The notes under the pieces: model-generated
What the model saw: only the letters and a program-made list of their open reading frames with translations
The model's database searches: none
What the model was told of the DNA's origin: nothing
Position numbers and translations under genes: made by a program
Part shown: positions 9,001-17,080 of the stretch, in pieces
How positions within the stretch are numbered: position 1 is the stretch's first letter
Layout: every line of letters begins with the position of its first letter
Assembly: GCF_964355755.1 (NCBI RefSeq)
Contig: NC_092673.1
Coordinates: 3,045,001-3,105,000, forward strand
Length of the DNA: 60,000 bases
From: Antedon mediterranea
Lineage: Eukaryota > Echinodermata > Crinoidea > Comatulida > Antedonidae
Direction of reading: 5' to 3'

Positions 9001-11701
9001 TCCTATCATTATATTATAAATAATTAAAGATTATGAGAACATCAATCAATCAATATATCTTTTAAAAATCAATTATCTTTATTTAAATCAATGCATATAA
9101 CCTATAATTCGTCATAGTGACGAATTAAATCTAGTTTAAATTGAATCATGCTCCATTTGTTTCAAGTATTTATGCACGATAATGCGGTACCAGATTATCA
9201 TTTTAACTAAAACATTGAAAAAGTATATTTCTTAAGCTCTGTCTAGACACTATCAAACTTTATTAGACAAAATAATGTGATGTGCCCATATATGGACATG
9301 ATGATGTCATATTACTACCATATTGAAGCATCACTACCATAAATGGGCACATCACACATTTTTTGTCAAATTACTCTGATAGTGTAGTCAGAGCTTTAGT
9401 TCATAAATTTGAATATCTGAACTCACCATCTATGACTGTAGGCATTTTCAGAATCGATGATTCCGTTTTAGTCCGATTCATCGTATTCTGTCTCTTCATT
9501 CCATCACTGTCCATTGTCTCAACATCGAAAGTTTCAGTATTTACAAGTAACAGCTGCCCTCCACGACAACCAACATACAGATCCCCACTCGGTGTCCAGC
9601 AATGAGAGCTTGGTACCACATGGTGCTTGTTCTCATCAAAGTCACCATCAAAGGTGTCTGTTAAGTCTCCGATGATTCCAGCGATGGCTGAAGACGGTAG
9701 AATTAAGTCATGGTTTGCTACTTTGCTACCTGGCCTGTCAATCAAGTCTCCTCCGGTTGATGGGCGTTTGCCATCTTCAAATGGTAAGCTCATTTTGCTA
9801 TAAAATCAAATGTTATATTTATCAAACTAGATTAAATTAGACTAAGCCATATAAACTTAACACATATTTCTATAAAATTTACAACCATGTGAGGGTGTGT
9901 GGCTCAGTGTGTTGGAAGTTTGATTACTGATCATGCGATTGTGGTTCGAATCCAACGCTAGTCACATTGATGGTATTCATAGGAAAGACACCTTACTTAC
10001 ATTTGACTGATTTGCACTGATTACTAGCTGCATTATGGGAGTATGTTTCCAATGTTTGATCCCAAAAAATGACTGGGGTAATGTATTATGTGCAGTGCAG
10101 AGGTAAGCTTGTATGCACTATATAAGAATGAACTATTATTATAATTATTACTAACCTGGGTACCAAAAGGTACTGAGTATCAGCCTGTTGGATAGTACAA
10201 ACTGTGACATGCTCATCTCCCAAGAAGCAAACTTTATGCCAGTCAGTAGGGTTGAAAGACAAGCTGTTACATCCCAGTAAACCTATATCTGTCTGGCAAA
10301 GAAGATCACCACTCTCCATGCTCCTAATATATATATTTAAAAACAGATAAATTAAGTTGATGCACTCTAGAAATGATGAAAGAAAGGAAGATAAGACACC
10401 ATTTTAAGAGGAACATATTTTCGACAATAAGGATTGACTGGTTGAATAATGAATATAAGATTTATTGATTTACACATCAAGCAGTTTGTGATGTTTGCAA
10501 AGTTGATCCACTTACCATAACATTACTGAAAAGTCAGGAACTCCAGAACAACTGATTAGGTATGGATGAGAACTTGAGATTGTGAGGCAAGAATACTCAA
10601 GCTGGGCTCCATCTAAAAAAACAAAATTAAATATGAATTTGTTGTTGTGAGATGTTTTACTTTTAGCTTCATGTGTGAAATATTTTAGGGAGTGGTGTTA
10701 AAAATTCTATGACCTCACACTTGCTTAAGCTCTGTCTACACTATAAAAAAAAATGTGATGTGCCCATATATGGACATATCACTACCATATTTAAAAAAAC
10801 ATACCTTCACAAATAACTTTCTGAGTAAAACTTGGATAACTGAAGATGAATATTCTTGGACTAAGACAGTTTTCTGAAAATGCAACTAAATTTTGAGTTC
10901 CGCAGACAGTGAATGCACCAATGCCCTCGCCTGGAGAAGAATGAATAGCTTCATTCTTTGTTCTGATGTCTAAAAACTTAACAAAATTACCACAAGGATA
11001 GCAAATTGTGTTTTGGTTGATAAATAGTGCGTTCGACCCATTATATCCTTGTGCCCATCTGAAAAAAATAATAAAGTTTAAATATTACGTACTGCCTCAG
11101 TACTTTGAGATTGTTAACTAGCCTAGTAGGCCTAGGCCTATAGGCCTAGGCTAGGCCTATGATAAATTTTAAAAATGTAGTTTCTCCAATATAGGCAATG
11201 CACTGCGATGCTCATCATTTGCATTTTCATTAGGGCCTACTACTAGCCTAGCTAGACCTAAAAATTAATTATTGTTGCAACCAATAAGTTACATTAGTGG
11301 AATGGCATAGCCTAGCTAGGCTAACTGAAACTTGATTGATTGAATGAAATGAATGAATGGATTTGATAAATGATAGACACAAGCAACCAAAATATCCATC
11401 ATTCATAATTATATAATAGTAATACTTAATAATAGTTAATATTGGCCCTAACACACATTCTGAACACACTTGAAAGTAATAATCACAATTTGTTTGTTTA
11501 TATCTAGTCTAGGCCGAGGCCTGGGCTTCTAAAACAAGACAGACTGCACTACAATCGGCCGTGGCTGTTTGGTTGATGTGTATCATGTTGTGTGCAGACA
11601 GGGGCCTAGCTTTTCAATACAGGTTCTATTCAAATTATTGCATTTATATTTAGTATCTGTAGATGCACTTACGAAATGTTTAAAGATCCTATTTCATCCA
11701 T
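1..11701 (-). CDS. CFAP43: Cilia- and flagella-associated protein 43 (CFAP43/WDR96), 5' 20 exons, 3' end outside window
   Basis: CFAP43 is a WD-repeat axonemal protein; with CFAP44 it forms the tether complex that anchors an inner dynein arm motor to the doublet microtubule in motile cilia and sperm flagella. Coding exons on the minus strand: 11701-11673, 11058-10805, 10612-10516, 10323-10156, 9797-9427, 7539-7448, 7277-7146, 6595-6479, 6236-6156, 5916-5664, 5095-4943, 4083-3899, 3557-3277, 3082-2902, 2532-2437, 2305-2228, 1957-1832, 1391-1287, 655-539, 132-1. All junctions are GT-AG and phase-compatible, giving about 1,016 codons without a stop, roughly 60% of the usual family length (about 1,650 residues). 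Family motifs include WAQGYNGSN near the N terminus, [25 protein letters not shown] and a GSLGAQYGG segment at the left edge. The start is the ATG at 11701, eleven codons before WAQGYNGSN-like sequence begins, as in vertebrate proteins. Exon limits are hand-placed. Confidence 0.95.
949..1263 (-). pseudogene. LINE reverse-transcriptase C-terminal fragment with MITE-A sequence inside (CFAP43 intron 18)
   Basis: A 104-codon ORF reads [20 protein letters not shown] then [19 protein letters not shown] in its second half, the usual tail of non-LTR retrotransposon polymerases (a GxxLWNxLPxxIK block followed by FKxxLKxxL). Residues 30-43 ([14 protein letters not shown]) are not LINE but translated MITE-A repeat (about 1130-1197). 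The ORF is therefore a chance fusion of two repeats, lying in an intron, and not a gene. Confidence 0.55.
1130..1197 (+). mobile_element. MITE-A copy 1 (internal fragment)
   Basis: Holds the subterminal GTGTGATGTGC and two internal units of the ATATGGTAGTGATATGCCCA type. Terminal repeats are lost. It interrupts a LINE fragment, so it inserted after that element. Confidence 0.7.
3277..6595 (-). CDS. CFAP43: CFAP43 exons 8-13: second WD40 propeller (residues 382-737)
   Basis: Exon 9 (81 nt) encodes a compact blade ending in ELQIWD, a canonical WD dipeptide. Exon 10 reads [18 protein letters not shown] and then [18 protein letters not shown], matching the strongest WD blades of the family. Exon 11 covers the less conserved inter-propeller strand, exon 12 the segment [16 protein letters not shown], and exon 13 the last clear blades ([20 protein letters not shown] and [17 protein letters not shown]). 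The reading frame stays open through every junction. Introns hold a LINE tail, a tRNA-derived SINE, a LINE-like AT-rich tract and one MITE-B; a MITE-A lies seven bases inside the exon 8 donor. These exons should be read as one spliced gene, not as separate small ORFs. Confidence 0.92.
3651..3843 (+). mobile_element. MITE-B copy 1 (193 bp, CFAP43 intron 12)
   Basis: Flanked by TA at 3649-3650 and 3844-3845. The left end reads AGCGTTGTTCCCACTAGGAC and the right end, inverted, AGGCTTGGTTTACACTAGTG. The subterminal repeats carry ACGCAACG motifs in both orientations. It lies in the intron between exons 12 and 13. Confidence 0.75.
4330..4510 (-). repeat. AT-rich repeat with ATTCAG array, possible LINE 3' tail
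   Basis: Tandem ATTCAG (4335-4352) is followed by TAATATTTATTTAGATAATA and a GGATCCCTTCTAGAAG to GTAGGGACCC segment. Read on the minus strand this would be a 3' UTR ending in a GAATCT microsatellite. No coding part is attached. Confidence 0.3.
5190..5475 (+). repeat. tRNA-derived SINE with conserved tail domain (CFAP43 intron 10)
   Basis: The head has an A-box-like TAGTCGAGCGGTTAAGGCA and a weak B-box (GGGTTCACTCACTCC) about 50 bp later, resembling a Leu/Ser-type tRNA. The body includes GTGCACTTTAAAGAACTCAG, TACATCTTTCGAGACGAGTA and GGGTTACCCCGGTGTAC, a tail arrangement common to SINEs of marine invertebrates. It is not a functional tRNA because the cloverleaf cannot be completed. Confidence 0.65.
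6362..6470 (+). mobile_element. MITE-A copy 2 (left end lost) at CFAP43 exon 8 splice donor
   Basis: The right end GTAGACTGAGCTTT is followed by TA at 6471-6472, which are intron bases +8 and +7 of CFAP43 intron 8. The left half has been replaced by A-rich and TA-repeat sequence. The splice donor GTTAGT itself is intact. Confidence 0.8.
6608..7006 (+). pseudogene. 5'-truncated CR1/L2-type LINE 3' end (CFAP43 intron 7)
   Basis: The ORF ending at 6928 encodes [20 protein letters not shown] and [20 protein letters not shown] followed by [10 protein letters not shown], the conserved C-terminal tail of CR1/L2-clade polymerases. After the stop comes a short 3' UTR with GGCGCTATATAAG and an ATT microsatellite (6986-7004), the usual L2-like terminus. 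Only the last 100 or so codons are present, as expected from abortive reverse transcription. It lies antisense to CFAP43 and starts about 13 bp from exon 8's acceptor. Confidence 0.75.
7146..11701 (-). CDS. CFAP43: CFAP43 exons 1-7: N-terminal WD40 propeller (residues 1-381)
   Basis: Exon 1 (29 nt) encodes only MDEIGSLNI plus two bases. Exon 2 restores [10 protein letters not shown] and [10 protein letters not shown], the most conserved N-terminal blocks of CFAP43. Exon 3 reads [17 protein letters not shown], typical of a propeller blade. Exon 4 reads [20 protein letters not shown]. Exon 5, the longest here (371 nt), holds the loop region [15 protein letters not shown] followed by the blade [13 protein letters not shown]. 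Exons 6 and 7 read [15 protein letters not shown] and [18 protein letters not shown]. Introns carry mobile DNA: a truncated MITE-A in intron 2, a tRNA-derived SINE filling most of intron 4, and a Helentron-like element plus a full MITE-A in the 1.9-kb intron 5. The exon 7 donor (AAA followed by GTAAAA) is the weakest junction in this block. Confidence 0.92.
7645..9134 (+). mobile_element. Candidate non-autonomous Helentron-like element (CFAP43 intron 5)
   Basis: At the left a perfect 28-bp palindrome (7648-7675) contains AGGTTATATGCAT; at the right its inverse ATGCATATAACCT recurs at 9091-9103. Three bases after the right copy is a hairpin (AATTCGTCA / TGACGAATT, 9106-9126), then AAAT and CTAG followed by T at 9131-9135. 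Subterminal inverted repeats plus a 3'-terminal hairpin and CTAG are features of Helitron-type elements. The interior has no ORF but holds CpG-containing tracts (GCGTACGCGCGC at about 8012-8023) and a tRNA-like segment. The left boundary and the classification are inferred. Confidence 0.4.
8722..8785 (+). repeat. tRNA-like segment inside the intron 5 element
   Basis: A-box-like TGGCTCGATGG (8725-8735) and B-box-like AGATCGAGTCTC (8769-8780) are spaced as in a tRNA head. No acceptor stem can be formed with confidence, so this is likely a SINE head and not a tRNA gene. Confidence 0.35.
9235..9396 (+). mobile_element. MITE-A copy 3 (full length, 162 bp)
   Basis: Flanked by TA at 9233-9234 and 9397-9398. 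Ends are AGCTCTGTCTAGACACTATC and the inverse GATAGTGTAGTCAGAGCT. The interior is near-palindromic, with GTGCCCATATATGG and ACCATAAATGGGCAC arms and no tandem units. It lies in CFAP43 intron 5. Confidence 0.88.
9893..10149 (+). repeat. tRNA-derived SINE (family S1) filling CFAP43 intron 4
   Basis: A-box TGGCTCAGTGTG at 9900-9911 and a perfect B-box GGTTCGAATCC at 9943-9953. The body contains CACTGATTACTAGCTGCATT and ATGGGAGTATGTTT, shared with the copy near 27.3 kb. The AT-rich tail ends about six bases from the exon 4 donor, so the element makes up about 70% of this 358-bp intron. Confidence 0.75.
10728..10792 (+). mobile_element. MITE-A copy 4 (left half only) near CFAP43 exon 2 donor
   Basis: The left end AGCTCTGTCTACACTAT follows TA at 10726-10727; sequence breaks off after ACTACCATATTT, about 12 bases inside intron 2. 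The right terminal repeat is missing. Confidence 0.75.
11120..11162. repeat. Clustered TAGGCCTA palindromes in CFAP43 intron 1
   Basis: Overlapping TAGGCCTA / CTAGGCCTA motifs are packed in about 40 bp. Isolated copies recur through 46-60 kb. Confidence 0.6.
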
Positions 11702-11789
11702 GTTTATTAAAAACAATCAACATTACATTTAACCCAGTGGAATATTAATGAAATAAAACACGAATAAATGTATAAATTTCTGCGTCCGT

Positions 11790-11803
11790 GTTACCATGGG
11801 TAC
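11790..11803 (-). promoter_or_regulatory. RFX-type X-box upstream of CFAP43
   Basis: On the minus strand this reads GTACCCATGGTAAC, which fits the extended X-box consensus GTHNYYATRRNAAC at every position. It lies about 90-100 bp upstream of the CFAP43 start codon, the usual distance for X-boxes of ciliary genes, which RFX factors bind. The match is seen in the sequence; binding is inferred from the gene's role in motile cilia. Confidence 0.6.
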
Positions 11804-12031
11804 AAATTACACATGCGCAATTATTGTAAGGTCAAAACAAACATATATTTATTAAATAAACTAAAAAACCATTGATTGGACTTACATATATGTATAATAT
11901 TAAGATTTATAAAAGGTGAATATTCAGTAGAATTTTATTTGGTTACATTAATGATAAGATTCTTCTATTATTTGCTATTATTTTGACAATTCAAACTACT
12001 ACTTATGCGCGTATCAAGGTTAAATTCCATC

Positions 12032-12039
12032 ACTTCCGG
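12032..12039 (+). promoter_or_regulatory. ETS-like motif upstream of STARD7
   Basis: ACTTCCGG lies about 215 bp upstream of the STARD7 ATG among several CpGs. This octamer is common in TATA-less promoters of broadly expressed and mitochondrial genes. It is only a sequence match. Confidence 0.35.
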
Positions 12040-12252
12040 TTCGAAAGACGATTTTTAAATCGCGCATGGTTGTTTTGACGGTCGTGTGGGTGGTGGAGGG
12101 CTAATAAGGAGCTAAATACTCCCAAAAACGTTATTAGAAATGTACATTTTTAGGTTACTAAGTATCTTTAAAGATTGATATATTCAGAACTATATCTGTT
12201 TATTATTTAAGTAAATTTATTTCTTGGGCTAGTCCTTTAATATTTAGGCACC

Positions 12253-12659
12253 ATGTTTCGGTACGCATTTAGCACCGGTCGATGCAATATGAAGGCGTTC
12301 TTGCCGTATAAAAGGTCGATTGTGAACAGTCAATCAAGGTCGGGACCTAGGAATTTCCAATCCTGGACAAAATTGTTAAAATTAGTTTTTCTGAAGAAAT
12401 CTTGGAGTGAAAATGTTTTTGCTTTAACTCGTATTGTAGTTCAACAAATAAACTTTTATGCAATGCACAGAATTCGTCGTTTTGAGCAAATTTTACAACT
12501 TTATAACAACATTTATTCAGAACGTGCTATTCAAAATTTAGCCTCAAATTTTCAACGTACAAATTGGTTTCGAGATCGACGAAAACCTTTTTATATTTTA
12601 TTTGGAGGTGCTTGTTTTGCTTGGAACGATGATGGTGCAACAGATAATAATATTAAACA
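12253..12659 (+). CDS. STARD7: STARD7 exon 1: mitochondrial presequence and membrane-anchor region
   Basis: Residues 1-135. The first 60 residues are rich in Arg, Lys and Ser and almost lack acidic residues, as expected of a mitochondrial targeting sequence. RIRRFEQILQLYNNIYSE near residues 75-92 matches the conserved block before the START domain in vertebrate STARD7. A short hydrophobic stretch (PFYILFGGACFAW) precedes an acidic turn, in the place where vertebrate STARD7 has its transmembrane segment, known as the site of PARL cleavage. The donor is GTGAGT after AAACA. A second in-frame Met at residue 13 could serve as an alternative start. Confidence 0.9.
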
Positions 12660-15600
12660 GTGAGTATTTGTAGGAAATTGTTTAATTTATTAATTTAAAT
12701 TCAGTAGTAAGTACAGTACTAGTATTATATTTTATATCAAATTTTAGTGACATGAATATTTTTCTTACAGCTTATTCACGATACGGAAGACATCTTTGAT
12801 TGATGACAAACAATGCTGTGCAGGAAAGCATAACAATAACATAGCACGCCGAGCATATTTTCCCGAGGACAAGTTAACAATTTGTACAGACAGTCTTATG
12901 AACAAAATTTTTCCTGTAAAATGTTGTTCAAAGATTAGCATACACATCACTATATGATAAAAACAAAATTGTTTTGATTGCCTAAAATCCATGGGAAAAA
13001 GCTAAGAAAATCATAGTATAAGCATAGACACCACGGTGTAAAACAGTGGTGGAAAGTGTGCCTATGCTTATACAATTTTTTCTTTGAATTTTAGGCGATC
13101 AAAACAATTGTTCAAATTTTTAAAATCGTACAGTTATGTAGGCCAATCTTTTAGGAACATTATACAGGAAATTGGTATCCTGAAATCCCTTGAAAACACT
13201 ATGTTATTTTTGTTGGTTATGCCTCGCTGCAGAGTTTGTCAACAATCAAAGATGTCTTGTCGTATCGTGAAAAAGGTCTTTTGTTAATTAGTAAACTGTG
13301 ACTCAAAACATAACAGTTGATTGATTGTAAATTTTATAACGTCCTTTTTCTATAATAATTCATAAATAAAATGTCCTTGATTTATCAAGAATATTCCATA
13401 GCTGCCTAATATTTTCTTAATATTTTCTATTAAAAAAATAAATGTATTTGAATGATTTGTGCAATTTGGTACATAGTTTAAAACAGTGCAAAGTATTTAA
13501 TATATTTATAAAAATATGCAGCAATATATTTTAATAACTCTATAAAACATAAAAGGTCCTTGCGCTTTTTAGTCTAAACAAATTCTTTTTTTTGCTGTAC
13601 TGTATGCCTTTTGTATGACAGAGTACAGACTATCAATGTGAACAGATAATTTAAATAATTAAATTAAAAATATCTCTATAGTTAGCCCTAATCCTATGAA
13701 TTATTTTGTTTCACAGGTGTAAGGATGATATGGAAGCGATCACCTTTTTCGCCGATTCCGTTGAGTCTATGCCAGATGTGTTCGCATCATGGGAGACAGT
13801 CATCAACAGAGATCACCTAAAAGCTTGGCGTAAACAACTTGGTAATTCACATTTATACGAATACAAAAGTAAGTTGTTTACACTGTCGTGATATTCATTT
13901 TGAGCAAAATTTAAAGGGAATCATGTTTAGCTAACTGCACACAGGATTTGCATACAATTGATTAATTAACCCAAGGTTCATGTTGAAGGCTAAAGCTCTG
14001 TTTACTCTATCAAACTCAAACAAAAAAAGTGTGATGTGCCCAAATATGGTAGTGATATGCTCAAATATGGTAGTGATATGCTCAAATATGGTAGTGATAT
14101 GCTCAAATATGGTAGTGATATGCCTAAATATGGTAGTGGTATGACATCATCATGTCCATATATGGGCACATCACATTCAACTAGTTTGATAGTGTAGACA
14201 GAACTTTAGTAATGCTTCAATTGTTGTGTTTTGTCTGCTTATCATGATTAACAATAGTTTGCATTAAAATACAACAATTGTTAATTATTAATTTGTTTAT
14301 TGATCTTGTTAAGATTGATTTTGTAGAGTATTGTATACAGTAGTGGCACAATATAGATGGTTTTCTTTAATTCCCAATATCATTGGTTCAATCCTGATCT
14401 AATAGTAATACATTATTAATTTCAATTACATATATCACAGCCTGTGTCCCAACAAAAGTGTATGGCTCAAACATAAAAGAAAAGAAAAAAATTCAATATA
14501 ATATATGAAACGTGTTGAACACAAAATGTAAGGAAAATTTAGAAGCCCAGTTACATAAATTTGACCAACCCATGTGCGACTATATTCAAATGAGGTTCTG
14601 CACCGTATATACTGTATTAGTAGGAAGATGATGATGAACAATGAATGCACTGTAATCATTTAAGTTAGTAATAAATATTCATTTAATATATAGTTTGATT
14701 TTTTTTAGTATTTTGTAGATTCTTCGACATCTCTGCTAAAGACTTTTTTCATGTCCAATGGGATCTTGACTACCGAAGAAAGTGGGACAAGCTGGCTGTG
14801 AAACTTGAACTTGTCAATAAAGAGGCTCAGAACTCTGATATAGTTCACTGGGTGCTAAGATATCCAGTATGTTTCTATTTTTTTGTTTCATAAAATTAAT
14901 ACCTGGTAAATTATTAAAATAAATTCAAATAAATTTCCTGCCACATATATACACACAATACTGTATTATAACACATTTCTATTTGTAATAGAATTCATCA
15001 ACTTCCATTAATTTGCATTTACCAAGCATTTTGATAATAATTTTGTTGTATTTTTGTGATATTTAGGAACGTTTATTTGATTATATGCAAAAAAATCAAT
15101 AGCCTCCCTCGGCCCTAGGGCGTTTATTCAAATAAATATGGTATTTTATTGTAATATCATAATATGATCATTGTTACTTTACAAAAATAAACTTTAACAA
15201 TGAAAATTAATAAAAGAAAAGGAAAACATTTCTTAAAACCATTGCATAATTAATTCTTTATTATACTCCACTAACTGTGAAATATTTTTTCTTCTAATTT
15301 TACTTTATGAACAGTATCCAATGTACAACAGAGATTATGTGTATCGGCGACGTTATATTGTTGACCAACAACGTAATGTTGTTGTTATTTTCAACAAGAG
15401 TACTGATGATGATAGAGTACCAGAGAACAGCAGTATTGTTAGAGTTTCAGCCTACTATTCACATATGATCATCAAGCCCCATCTTACTATGGAAGAGGTA
15501 TTTGTTCATTTTTGGCATTTTATATTTTGCTTAGTTTGTCAGACTTGCTGTAATTTCTGGTGTGCAAAAAAAACAGTAACATGAATAAAGACGTTTTATT

Positions 15601-17080
15601 TGTCGACCCATTTGAGACATTCTCCTTTTCCAAAATGTTAACATTGTCAAATACCATATTGGTCAAGTATGATGAGGCATATTGTTCAGTAGACTAAAAA
15701 TTGGATCGGAAAAAAAAAATTTTACCCGAAAAAACTGTAATTTAAACCAAAAAATAGTCGAATTAGCTGCCAGCTAAAACATTTTGTTTTTCTACGTAAC
15801 TTAAAAATTACATTAAGTGACATATTCAAAATCTGATATTTTTAATTAATCTTCATTTTTCGTGTTTTTGGGGGAAAATACATCTGTATCTGTAAATAAA
15901 TAGCATGTTGTTTTTTTTTTCTTAACATAGAATGGATTTGACTTCATAATGACATATCATGACGACCCACGGACAAACTTCCCACCTAGTTGCATCAACT
16001 GGATGTCCAGCACAGGTCAGAATCTTGTATTTAGCTACCTTCTAGTAATCTAAAGCTCTGTTTACACTATCAAACTTTATGTGACAAAAAAAATGTGATG
16101 TGCCCAAATATGGACATGTCATAGCACTACCATATTAAGCATATTACTACCATATTTGGGCACATCACACTTTTTTGTCAAACTAGTTTGATAGTGTAGA
16201 CAGAGCTTCAGAGTACTAAGAAGGCAATCAGTGTGGACATACAGTAGCTTAAAATATATGCAATGCTGCCCTCTAAGTTTTTAAAACAGCATAGTTGTAT
16301 AGTTATATGCATTTTCATTTTAGAATTCAATTGATATATAGTTAATACATTTCTTGATTTAGGTTTCTGGATCTTGTATATATTTACTGGACATTGATAC
16401 TTTGCTTATTAAACCTGCTGCTTTTGTTTACATTAAGTCCAAATTGATATTAATTTATTTTCTCATTTCAATATGGTACTGCTGTAGGTAACCTTTTTCA
16501 ATAAAACCTACTTTTGTTAAATATTGTCTTTCAAGTAAATTAATTACTCTTAGAATTATGACTGTTGCTTTCTGAAAGCTGCAAGGAATCATTGAACTCA
16601 TTTTTTTTACAAAATTATTCAAACACTCTTTTATATTTTAAATGCGAAGTTTGTAGAAAAAAACCTGGATTTGAACATTTTTGTTTGTTTGAAATTCATA
16701 TCTACAATTTTAAATTAAAGTAACACAAAGATCAACTTATTTCCATTGTGGTCCTAAAATAATTACATGTATTACTAACAAAATAATTTCATCACATTTA
16801 AATCCTTTAGGGCAGAAATTGCTTTTGACCGATGCAATATAGTATATGATTTGCACAGTAATAATAATCAAAAAAACAGATTTAAAATTTAATTAAGATT
16901 TTGTGGAAGCTGCTTGGTTTGATAAATATTCGTTTATATTTTTTTTCTTCAGGTGTGCCAGACTATGTTGAAAAACTTCATCAGGCCACGCAAAAACTCA
17001 ATACCACATCAAACATAGTGCATTTATCAAGTTGTGACAATGATCAGCAAAATCATAACTCTGGACAGTACTCAACATAA
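12253..17080 (+). CDS. STARD7: StAR-related lipid transfer protein 7, mitochondrial (STARD7), complete, six coding exons
   Basis: STARD7 binds phosphatidylcholine through its START domain and supplies it to mitochondria; in mammals an N-terminal signal directs it to the mitochondrial intermembrane space and a processed form stays cytosolic. Exons: 12253-12659, 13717-13868, 14709-14866, 15315-15497, 15931-16015, 16953-17080. All junctions are GT-AG and phase-compatible, giving 370 residues and a TAA stop at 17078-17080, the same length as the vertebrate protein. The start is supported by an in-frame TAA at 12238-12240 and the context CACCATG. Diagnostic blocks are RIRRFEQILQLYNNIYSE, SHLYEY, DYRKKWDKL, VHWVLRYPYPMYNRDYVY, ENGFDFIMTYHDDPR and NWMSSTGVPDYVEKLHQAT. 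Introns 1, 2 and 5 carry mobile elements, none touching exons. Confidence 0.94.
12773..13290. mobile_element. 518-bp foldback element (STARD7 intron 1)
   Basis: Two diverged arms of about 255 bp face each other around a centre at 13031. Matching blocks include CATCTTTGATTG (left) with CAATCAAAGATG (right), and TTGTTTTGATTGCCTAAAAT with its inverse near 13090. The centre forms CACCAC...GTGGTG. Both arms contain short ORFs that are reverse images of each other; they are shadows of the repeat. A third, longer relative is present at 32.6-33.0 kb. Confidence 0.75.
13717..17080 (+). CDS. STARD7: STARD7 exons 2-6: START lipid-binding domain and C-terminal tail
   Basis: Residues 136-370. The START fold begins around residue 160 (WETVINRDHLKAWRK) and runs to about residue 345, ending in the C-terminal helix VPDYVEKLHQATQKL. 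Exon 4 contains YPMYNRDYVYRRRYIVDQQ, the strongest family signature, and exon 5 SCINWMSSTG. The last 25 residues are polar and poorly conserved, as in vertebrates. Exon 3 has two possible acceptors (AG at 14707-14708 and a second AG eight bases later); the upstream one preserves frame and gives YEYKIFCRFFD, so it was chosen. Confidence 0.9.
13993..14206 (+). mobile_element. MITE-A copy 5 (214 bp, five internal units)
   Basis: TA at 13991-13992 and 14207-14208. Five successive 21-bp units of the ATATGGTAGTGATATGCTCA type run from about 14045 to 14150, the clearest internal tandem array in this window. It lies in STARD7 intron 2. Confidence 0.9.
16053..16208 (+). mobile_element. MITE-A copy 6 (full length, 156 bp)
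   Basis: TA at 16051-16052 on the left; the right duplicate has mutated to CA. The interior is palindromic like copy 3, without tandem units. It lies in STARD7 intron 5, 38 bp after the exon 5 donor. Confidence 0.88.

Larger units (their letters stand above)
11702..12252. promoter_or_regulatory. Head-to-head (bidirectional) intergenic region between CFAP43 and STARD7
   Basis: The two start codons face away from each other across 551 bp, so both 5' UTRs and core promoters must lie here unless an upstream non-coding exon exists. No TATA box is placed convincingly for either gene. The CFAP43 side carries an X-box-like palindrome, the STARD7 side an ETS-like ACTTCCGG with CpGs around 12005-12090. 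A sequence resembling a splice acceptor (pyrimidine-poor, ending TTTAG) sits at 12244-12248 just before the STARD7 ATG, so a 5' UTR intron cannot be excluded. That transcription is divergent is seen from gene orientation; shared regulation is inference. Confidence 0.6.

Noticed and set aside
9900-9953. tRNA gene call from perfect A and B boxes
   Set aside because: Acceptor and anticodon stems do not form and a SINE body follows directly.
12765-13287. Two ORFs on opposite strands in STARD7 intron 1
   Set aside because: They are inverse images produced by the foldback repeat, not genes.
14045-14150. CRISPR-like array of five regular 21-bp units
   Set aside because: Units are contiguous with no spacers, lie inside a MITE and in a eukaryotic intron.
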